From: Prevotella sp.
GTDB lineage: Bacteria > Bacteroidota > Bacteroidia > Bacteroidales > Bacteroidaceae
Direction: 5' to 3'
Length of the DNA stretch: 64,000 bases
NCBI GenBank assembly: GCA_017619755.1
Contig: JAFZRU010000018.1
Span: forward strand, 1-64,000
Shown: in pieces, positions 58,351-64,000 of the stretch
Numbering within the stretch: position 1 is the first letter of the stretch
Layout of the letters: every line of letters begins with the position of its first letter
The notes under the pieces: generated by a model
Told to the model about the DNA's origin: nothing
Databases searched by the model: none
The model's input: only the letters and a program-made list of their open reading frames with translations
Translations under genes and position numbers: made by a program

Positions 58351-60360
58351 TTATATCGTTGTGTGCATTCCGAAATAATCATTTGTCACGGTGGTGCATT
58401 GCGCGTCCTTGTCGCGGTGCAGCGTGTATGTTTTCCCCACGTAGGGTGCTATCTTGGCGAAGTCGTGCTCGGCGGTGATTTCCGTGTCGGTACTCAGGAG
58501 GATGGTTTGCAATGCGAGGTCGGGGAAGTAGTTTTCCAAGATGATGTCGCGGCTCTCTTTGTCGAGTACGCCCATCACGGTGTCAATCATCACGGGCGGT
58601 TCATAGTCGCCTAAATCGTAAAGCACCTTGAGCAGCACCTGCATCACCGTTTGTTTCGCACCAGCATTGAGTTGGTTGAGATAGATTTCGTTGCCGTTCC
58701 TGTGGTAGATTTTAAACGAGATGTCTTCGCTTCCTTCTTGTGAGAGTTCCACCTTTCCCACATATCCTGCGTATGCCACGAGGTTGAGGTTGAGTTGCTC
58801 ACGCATCATTCGCTCGATGCTTGCCTTTTTCGCCCTAAGCAGTTTTACGGAGAGCTTGTTGAAGAAATCGGGCAGTTTGCACAGCAGGTCGTATTTGGGG
58901 TCCGGAACCAAAGGGATGTCGTAGTCGTAACGGCTGATTTTCTTCTCCAAATCCTTTATTTCCTTCTTCAGGGTGTCTATTTCGGCCTTTGTCTGAAGCA
59001 TTTTCTTGCTGTTGGCTTCGTATCTCTCCATGAGTGAATAGTCGTGTCCGCTGATGGCCCTTCGGCATTCTTCCAGTTGTTCACGCCGTTGGGGCATGCT
59101 CGTGAGGTCGAGATTGATGCGCTCACGCTTCTCGTCCAGCAAGATGAAGGGATTGGTGTAGGATGAGTTGATGAGCGTGTCAAGCACTTCGGTATCCACC
59201 GGGGTGAGGAAGGGGTATTCGTCTGTCACATCGTTGTGTTCTTTCTCGGCTAACAGTTCCTCCACGATGGCCATGGTGTCCATTTCACCGATGGCGGGAT
59301 GGTGCCGGGCTATGATGGCTACTACCTTTTGGGTCAGTTCTTCCATCTGCTCCTCGTTCCATTGGCTGCCGTGAGCCTCCGCCACCGCTTTCTTGGCATT
59401 GAGCAACACCTCCATTTCTGTGCGGATGCTCTCTGCCAACCGTGGGATGATGACATTGGTCTCCAAATCCTTCACCAAGTTGTCTGCTTCTTGGCGGTAT
59501 TCCTTCTCCCTTTTGCCAAACTGCTCTATGTCTTCTTCCAAGCGTCGCATCTTGTCGCGTGTCACCTCGTCGGCGTTGCGCCCTTTTATGAGTTGGTCGT
59601 ATTCCTGCTTGTTGTCATGGGCATAGGCCAGACAATCGGCATATTGTGCCTCTAACTGTGCCAGGATTTCCTCCTTGTTGTGCTTTTCCCTGACAAGGTT
59701 TTGGTATTCCTTGCGTTGGTTCTCGTTCTCCATTCGTTCGGCTTTTTTCTCGGCCAACATCTCGTCGGAGCTTTTTCGCATCTGATAGTATTTGCTGAAT
59801 CCCATCACAGAGTTGACAATCTTCTCTATCAGTTTGTTAATCTGCTCCTCTTTAAGCAGTTCGCTGGTTTTCATGGCATCGAAGAGGAAATATCTGCTCA
59901 AGTCTTCAGGCAGGTTGGCTGCGATGAGTTTATTGATGCTGGACTTGTTTTCTTCCCTTTCTTTTGGAGGTGTTCCTGATCCGTAACGGTATGTACTTCC
60001 AGCCATGTTGAGAGTGACGGACTCCAGCACCCTTCCTTGCGTGTGTTGGTAAGCTCTTGTCAACTTGTAAGGTTGCTCCGCTCCGAGTACGAAGCCGGTG
60101 AAGTCTATCTGTAGCACGATTTGCTTGTTTTCCATTCCCTCTGCCACTTTCACTCCTGCGTTGAAGAGTTGCTCAAATATGGCGGCGTTTTTGATTTCGA
60201 GGCCATATAGGGCATGGTAGATGGCATCGAAGAGGGTGGTTTTGCCACAGCCGTTGCCACCTCCCACGAGGATGATGGGGCGGTCGGCTGACACGTCGAG
60301 GTTCAAGTCGAGGTGCTTGTAGGTCTTGTAGTTTTCGGCGTAAATCCTTGTTATTTTCAT
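58351..60360 (-). CDS. dndD: DndD-like SMC/Rad50-type ATPase
   Basis: Start at MKITRIYAENYKTYKHLDLN (669 residues), overlapping the stop of the small upstream gene as ATGA. Walker A is GGGNGCGKT (33-41). A coiled-coil middle (about 205-520) contains Glu/Lys-rich helices. Near the end are the ABC signature QLNAGAKQ (563-570), Walker B-like VMIDT (590-594), then VLDKESRDIILENYFPD and the LSTDTEI block (622-628). The combination VIDT-x-LD-YFP-LSTDTEI is characteristic of DndD, the ATPase of the Dnd DNA-sulfur modification complex, rather than of RecF or Rad50. No DndC sulfurtransferase is seen in the window; it could lie beyond the right edge or be truly absent. Confidence 0.88.
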   Translation of the reverse strand: MKITRIYAENYKTYKHLDLNLDVSADRPIILVGGGNGCGKTTLFDAIYHALYGLEIKNAAIFEQLFNAGVKVAEGMENKQIVLQIDFTGFVLGAEQPYKLTRAYQHTQGRVLESVTLNMAGSTYRYGSGTPPKEREENKSSINKLIAANLPEDLSRYFLFDAMKTSELLKEEQINKLIEKIVNSVMGFSKYYQMRKSSDEMLAEKKAERMENENQRKEYQNLVREKHNKEEILAQLEAQYADCLAYAHDNKQEYDQLIKGRNADEVTRDKMRRLEEDIEQFGKREKEYRQEADNLVKDLETNVIIPRLAESIRTEMEVLLNAKKAVAEAHGSQWNEEQMEELTQKVVAIIARHHPAIGEMDTMAIVEELLAEKEHNDVTDEYPFLTPVDTEVLDTLINSSYTNPFILLDEKRERINLDLTSMPQRREQLEECRRAISGHDYSLMERYEANSKKMLQTKAEIDTLKKEIKDLEKKISRYDYDIPLVPDPKYDLLCKLPDFFNKLSVKLLRAKKASIERMMREQLNLNLVAYAGYVGKVELSQEGSEDISFKIYHRNGNEIYLNQLNAGAKQTVMQVLLKVLYDLGDYEPPVMIDTVMGVLDKESRDIILENYFPDLALQTILLSTDTEITAEHDFAKIAPYVGKTYTLHRDKDAQCTTVTNDYFGMHTTI

Positions 60361-60575
60361 TGCGGCAGGTTGTTGAGGGCTTTCTTGATGATTTGGTTGA
60401 GTTTCTTTTGCTCCACCACGTTTTGCTTGTTGCGCTCGTCGTTGTAGGGCTTCAGAATGTATTCCTTTAGCCATTCTTCATCGATGCCGCTGTCGCGGCA
60501 CGACTGCTCTATCAGTTCCATATCTTCCTTTCTCACTCCGTAATGCAGGAAGGTTCGTTCAATTCCTCTTGGCAT
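60357..60575 (-). CDS. Small (72 aa) protein of a DNA-modification cassette
   Basis: The protein begins MPRGIERTFLHYGVRKEDME and is helical and charged throughout, ending NQIIKKALNNLPQ, with no signal or membrane segment. Its stop overlaps the DndD-like start (ATGA), indicating translational coupling, and it starts 12 nt after the Res stop. Short proteins of about this size are known next to dnd-type and other modification genes; I believe this is one of those but cannot search. It may be a subunit that bridges or regulates the ATPase. Confidence 0.78.
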   Translation of the reverse strand: MPRGIERTFLHYGVRKEDMELIEQSCRDSGIDEEWLKEYILKPYNDERNKQNVVEQKKLNQIIKKALNNLPQ

Positions 60576-60587
60576 GATTCTATCGTT

Positions 60588-62963
60588 TTATAAGGTTTTC
60601 TTGTTCTCTTGTTCCGGGAAAAAGGCCTCCCACCCTGTGGTGTCGGCGGTGGTGTTGATGGGGTGGGGCGAGTAGTACCACACGCCGTTGCGCTCGATGA
60701 TGACGCCGCCGCTCAGATGTTGGTCGGCGCGTGAAGGCTCCTGCATGTATTTCAGTAGGGCGTTGTGCTTGGCGGGGGCTTCTGCATCGCTCATTTCGCT
60801 CTTGGTGTCGAAGAGCATCACCATTCCGTTTTTCAGGCGAATGATGAAGTCGATGTAGAAGAGGGACTCCTCGCCGCCGGAGGTGGTGTATGGGATGGAG
60901 TAGTGCTGCTTACCCTCGTCGCCATTCTTGTACCACCAGTCAATACTTGCGGCATTGTCTTCGAGGAAGTCTCTGAAGCGTTGCTCTGGCGTGGAGGCTC
61001 CTTTCAGTTCGATGAAAGGAAGCAGTGCGTGGTCTGTTACACGGAGACGTGCTTGATGTGTCTCCTCCTTGTAGAGCCGCTCTGCCGGCACTTCCCATGT
61101 GTAGTCCTCGAAAGAGCGTTGCCTCGCCTCCCTTTGCCGCTTTTGCAACTTGCGCAAATAGAGGTCGAGAGCCTTTTGGATGATGTTGGTGAACTTGGGC
61201 TTGTTCTGGTGATATAGCACCACTTTTCTTGCGTCGGTTTCGAAGAGTTCAAACAACTCTTCCATGGCTTGCAGGAGGTATCCGGCGAGTACGCCCGTGC
61301 TATGTGCCTTCTCAAAGTTGGTGAGCAGGCTACGGCAGTAGTCGGTGTAGATGCGGCTCACCTCGCCGGCACTCCTGGCAAACTTGTGCCGCTCGTTCAC
61401 GTCGATAAAGCCCTCTTCGTTTTGGAATACGAGGTTGGTGGGTATTTCCACGTTCACGTTCCTCACGTCCAAACGTATCAGTCCCGCCACTTTCTGGCGG
61501 TTGATGGCCGCTTGGTTTTCCGGTGCCGGTGGGTCGGGGTTCGGTTCGCTGTCGCTCCCGTCTCCATTCAGTTCTTGCAGGGTGAAGATTTGTAGCGGGG
61601 TGTTCAGAAGCCAGTTGCGGCGGAAGCAGTCGAGAAGCACGTGTTTGAAGTCGGGACCCAGACGGTTGCGGTCGCAGCTTTTATAGACGCTATAGTAGGA
61701 TTTCAACTCCACGTTGTGAAGCCCGTCGCGGCGGACGGCCTGCAGCACGCCCTTGTTCAGGTAGTCCATGTCCTCCGCCACAATCTGGATGCGGTCTCGG
61801 CTGATGTCGGTATAAACATATCCCACATTGAGGGTTTCAATGGTGTAGAACCGCTGTTGGGGCATCCTCAATATCCGTCCCACGGTCTGAATGGTGAAGG
61901 TGTCGCTTTGCATCTTGCGGAAGATAAGCAGCACGGCGGCGCGGGGGCAGTCCCACCCCAAGGCGATGGCCTGTTTGAACAGCAGGGCCTCCACGGGGTT
62001 GTCGAACTCCTCAATGCCCTCCAAGTTGCACTTTTCTTTAGAGAGCCAGACGGCCAAACGTCCACTTTCTTCGCTGATGCCGTGAACACCGCGTAGGTAG
62101 GCTTTCACCTGCTCGGCGATGGCGGTATCTTCAGCAGTCATTGTTTCGCTCGTGTCGTTGGGAAGTTGGATGAGCAGGAGGGGGTTGATGCTTATGCCGA
62201 GCTGGCGGTAGGCAGCGGCTAATTGCTCACGTTTCGCCACGGCTCGTGACAGCAGATGTTGGTTGAGTTCCCGCTCGTCGGTGTACCCATCTACAAGGTC
62301 GGGGTTGAGCACTACCTGTTTTTTAATCATCTCCTCTGCCACCACCGCCTCTCGGGGGATGGTGACACGGTAGTCGGAGGAGGTCTTCGGTGTGGCGGAA
62401 ATGCGGATTTCCAACTTGGGCTGTAGTGCATGAAGCACTTTGGCTGACTTGTCGGCGGTGCGCGACCAGAAGAGATGCTCCTCGTCAATCACCACCACCA
62501 AGGGCAGGCCGTGCTCCTCTTGTGTGCGGCGGACGAGTTCGAAGAGCGACGCCCCCTGCTCTGTGTCGCGCACAATGACACCGTTGGCCTTGTTGATGCT
62601 CTCCCAGTTGACAAAGAGTATCTCGCCAGGCTTCAGCCAACCGTCGGACTGGTCCAACTCGTCGTACATTACCGGGCGCAGGAGATGGGTGTCAGTGAAA
62701 AAGCCCTTCATCTTGAAGTAGCTCTGCTGGTGGAGTTTGTTTGGGGCAATCCACATAAAGGCTGCCTCGCGGTATGGGCAGTCGGCACGAGCGTGAAGTT
62801 CGCTCACCAACTCACCGAGAAACTCTGAGGTCATCACCGTCTTGCCAGAGCCAGTGGGAGCCTTGAAGACGAGCTGCTTGCGGTGGCCGGGCAGCTTCAG
62901 CAAACGGATGGATAACTCCAAAAGTTCATATATTGCATCTTTTTGGTAGTTGAGTTGCTTCAT
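60588..62963 (-). CDS. res: Type III restriction enzyme Res-like helicase-nuclease
   Basis: The 791-residue protein has a superfamily 2 helicase core: Walker A APTGSGKT (35-42), DEEH box at 160-163 (VVVIDEEHLFW), SAT motif at 189-191, and motif VI QTVGRILRMPQ near 370. At the C-terminus FYIDFIIRLKNGMVMLFDTK carries the PD-(D/E)XK nuclease residues Asp705, Asp719 and Lys721, as in Res subunits. These enzymes cut DNA after ATP-driven movement from unmodified sites recognised by Mod. It starts 13 nt after the Mod stop, the usual mod-res order. It is somewhat shorter than typical Res (about 900-1000 residues). Confidence 0.9.
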   Translation of the reverse strand: MKQLNYQKDAIYELLELSIRLLKLPGHRKQLVFKAPTGSGKTVMTSEFLGELVSELHARADCPYREAAFMWIAPNKLHQQSYFKMKGFFTDTHLLRPVMYDELDQSDGWLKPGEILFVNWESINKANGVIVRDTEQGASLFELVRRTQEEHGLPLVVVIDEEHLFWSRTADKSAKVLHALQPKLEIRISATPKTSSDYRVTIPREAVVAEEMIKKQVVLNPDLVDGYTDERELNQHLLSRAVAKREQLAAAYRQLGISINPLLLIQLPNDTSETMTAEDTAIAEQVKAYLRGVHGISEESGRLAVWLSKEKCNLEGIEEFDNPVEALLFKQAIALGWDCPRAAVLLIFRKMQSDTFTIQTVGRILRMPQQRFYTIETLNVGYVYTDISRDRIQIVAEDMDYLNKGVLQAVRRDGLHNVELKSYYSVYKSCDRNRLGPDFKHVLLDCFRRNWLLNTPLQIFTLQELNGDGSDSEPNPDPPAPENQAAINRQKVAGLIRLDVRNVNVEIPTNLVFQNEEGFIDVNERHKFARSAGEVSRIYTDYCRSLLTNFEKAHSTGVLAGYLLQAMEELFELFETDARKVVLYHQNKPKFTNIIQKALDLYLRKLQKRQREARQRSFEDYTWEVPAERLYKEETHQARLRVTDHALLPFIELKGASTPEQRFRDFLEDNAASIDWWYKNGDEGKQHYSIPYTTSGGEESLFYIDFIIRLKNGMVMLFDTKSEMSDAEAPAKHNALLKYMQEPSRADQHLSGGVIIERNGVWYYSPHPINTTADTTGWEAFFPEQENKKTL

Positions 62964-62976
62964 CTCTTTTGGCTTT

Positions 62977-64000
62977 TTAGTTGATATTTTCTTCCTCGGC
63001 GGTATCGAAGAGACTGTTGGGGATTTTTTTCACTTCCTTTGGTGGGTCAAGGGGCTGCTCGGCACGGCGGGGGAGCACTTTCTTGTAGGCGTCATAAATG
63101 GCGGCTGGGAGGGCTATGAGTTGAACCTTGTCCTCTACTTCCCAGAACTCATCATCGAAGGCGTAACGCTCGGGGGAGAAAATATAAATTTTCACGCGAC
63201 TGCCACCCAAGTCCATCTTGGAGATGGCAAGAGACAGCTGTGAAGCCAATGTCTCTTCATACACCACGAGCATGTGCTTCCGACCATCGCAAAAATAACG
63301 AACAAGTTCCTTTTGCAGGACAAGGTTGCCAAAAATGCCCCGCTCTTCATACAAGTCTTCCTTGATGCAGAGCATGTCGGTGGCGGCGGAAACCAAGGCA
63401 CGCATGTTGCGAAGCGTGCGGGAGCGAGGAAGCAAAGCGGTGCGGTAGTAGCGAAGGCTGTTGCCACTCAAGCCCTCCACATACTGACCCTTTGGGGTTG
63501 TGTAACCGCAAATCACTCGTTTGTTGCGCTCGTAGGTCACCTGCTCGCAAATCCCATTCTCGTTGTTAGTCACCAAGATGCATTGACGATGGCCACCATC
63601 CTCAGAGTTTAACTGCATCGTGGCATGTAGGGTTGTGCCAGAGCCGGCGAAAAAGTCAAGGATGAGGGAAGACTTGTCACTTGCAATTCGAAAAATAAAA
63701 GATATAAGCGTTGAAGGTTTTGGATAAGAAAAGATAAATTGTTGTATAACGCTGGACAATTCTGTTTTTGCTGTTCTTGTACTCCCAACCATATCAAATG
63801 TCCAAATTGTACTTACAGGTGTAGGGGTTAGATTATCTGCATATATACGAAAATTTGCAGACCAACCCTTCTTGCCTTTAATCCATTCGATTCTTTCAAT
63901 TTCATCATTGTATTTTTCTTTACTCCATCGCCAACATCCATTGTCACCATTTGTTTCTTTAGGATAAATAATTGACCCGTCAGGAGCTTCAATGCCATAA
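62977..64000 (-). CDS. mod: Type III DNA methyltransferase Mod (N6-adenine, 5' end outside window)
   Basis: The frame is open from the right edge, with 340 residues visible. An internal Met near 63792 is not the start, because coding sequence continues beyond it (YGIEAPDGSIIYPKETNGDN, GCWRWSKEKYNDEIERIEWI). The block STIWTFDMVGSTRTAKTEL and the AdoMet-binding motif DFFAGSGTT are typical of beta-class N6-adenine methyltransferases of type III systems, in which the catalytic DPPY motif precedes them and lies outside the window. The C-terminal part is less conserved. It is the first visible gene of the operon and would supply host-protective methylation and target recognition to Res. Confidence 0.9.
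   Translation of the reverse strand, partial: YGIEAPDGSIIYPKETNGDNGCWRWSKEKYNDEIERIEWIKGKKGWSANFRIYADNLTPTPVSTIWTFDMVGSTRTAKTELSSVIQQFIFSYPKPSTLISFIFRIASDKSSLILDFFAGSGTTLHATMQLNSEDGGHRQCILVTNNENGICEQVTYERNKRVICGYTTPKGQYVEGLSGNSLRYYRTALLPRSRTLRNMRALVSAATDMLCIKEDLYEERGIFGNLVLQKELVRYFCDGRKHMLVVYEETLASQLSLAISKMDLGGSRVKIYIFSPERYAFDDEFWEVEDKVQLIALPAAIYDAYKKVLPRRAEQPLDPPKEVKKIPNSLFDTAEEENIN

Noticed and set aside
55512-64000. Complete Dnd phosphorothioation system
   Set aside because: No DndC, DndB or DndA is visible; only DndD- and DndE-like parts are supported, so the label would overstate the evidence.
1-64000. tRNA or rRNA genes
   Set aside because: The intergenic stretches I read show no cloverleaf-like sequence or conserved rRNA blocks; a tRNAscan/Infernal run would be needed to exclude them formally.

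Overview
The window looks like a chromosomal segment of a gut or oral Bacteroidota, most likely Prevotella or a close relative. The evidence is the promoter form (TTG, 18-21 nt, then TAnnTTTG at -7), the many MKK-type Sec signals, the lipoproteins, a TonB receptor/DUF4249 pair, an ECF sigma/anti-sigma/receptor triad, secreted proteins ending in a KGxYxxxGKKxVVK tail, a BspA-like repeat protein, a streptopain-like C10 peptidase and FISUMP domains. No rRNA, tRNA or CRISPR array was seen.

0-9.2 kb: a parS-like site beside a 39-bp palindrome, then leftward genes for secreted proteins: a C10-peptidase-like protein whose catalytic Cys is Gln, a broken FISUMP gene, an M4 metallopeptidase and a dockerin/FISUMP multidomain protein. 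9.2-14.6 kb: a tandem repeat carrying promoter motifs, then GH2 and GH115 glycosidases, probably for hemicellulose. 14.9-24.6 kb: an RND efflux operon (adaptor, pump, outer-membrane factor) with two extra genes between pump and outer-membrane factor: a 1215-residue Met/Asp-rich secreted protein and a 61-residue acidic peptide.

24.6-46 kb: a lipoprotein, an Rpn-type nuclease, an exported flavodoxin, transporters (AGCS, sugar porter, DAACS), secreted proteins of unknown function, a DUF3857 protein and a sigma/anti-sigma/receptor triad. Several families of small palindromic or MITE-like repeats are interspersed, one nested inside another. 45-55 kb: a TonB receptor operon with DUF4249 and an MG2/plug-like protein; a second 'large secreted protein plus tiny acidic peptide' pair; and a dockerin/Ig-like protein.

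55.5-64 kb: a tight leftward operon of seven genes cut by the right edge. It holds a type III methyltransferase (Mod), a type III restriction helicase-nuclease (Res), a 72-residue protein, a DndD-like ATPase, a HerA-type ATPase with a DndE-like N-terminus, and two paralogous proteins of unknown function. This mixes restriction-modification with DNA-phosphorothioation-type components, and no sulfurtransferase (DndC) is visible. It is the best candidate here for an undescribed genome-defence system. The repeated pairing of a large secreted protein with a tiny acidic peptide is the second.
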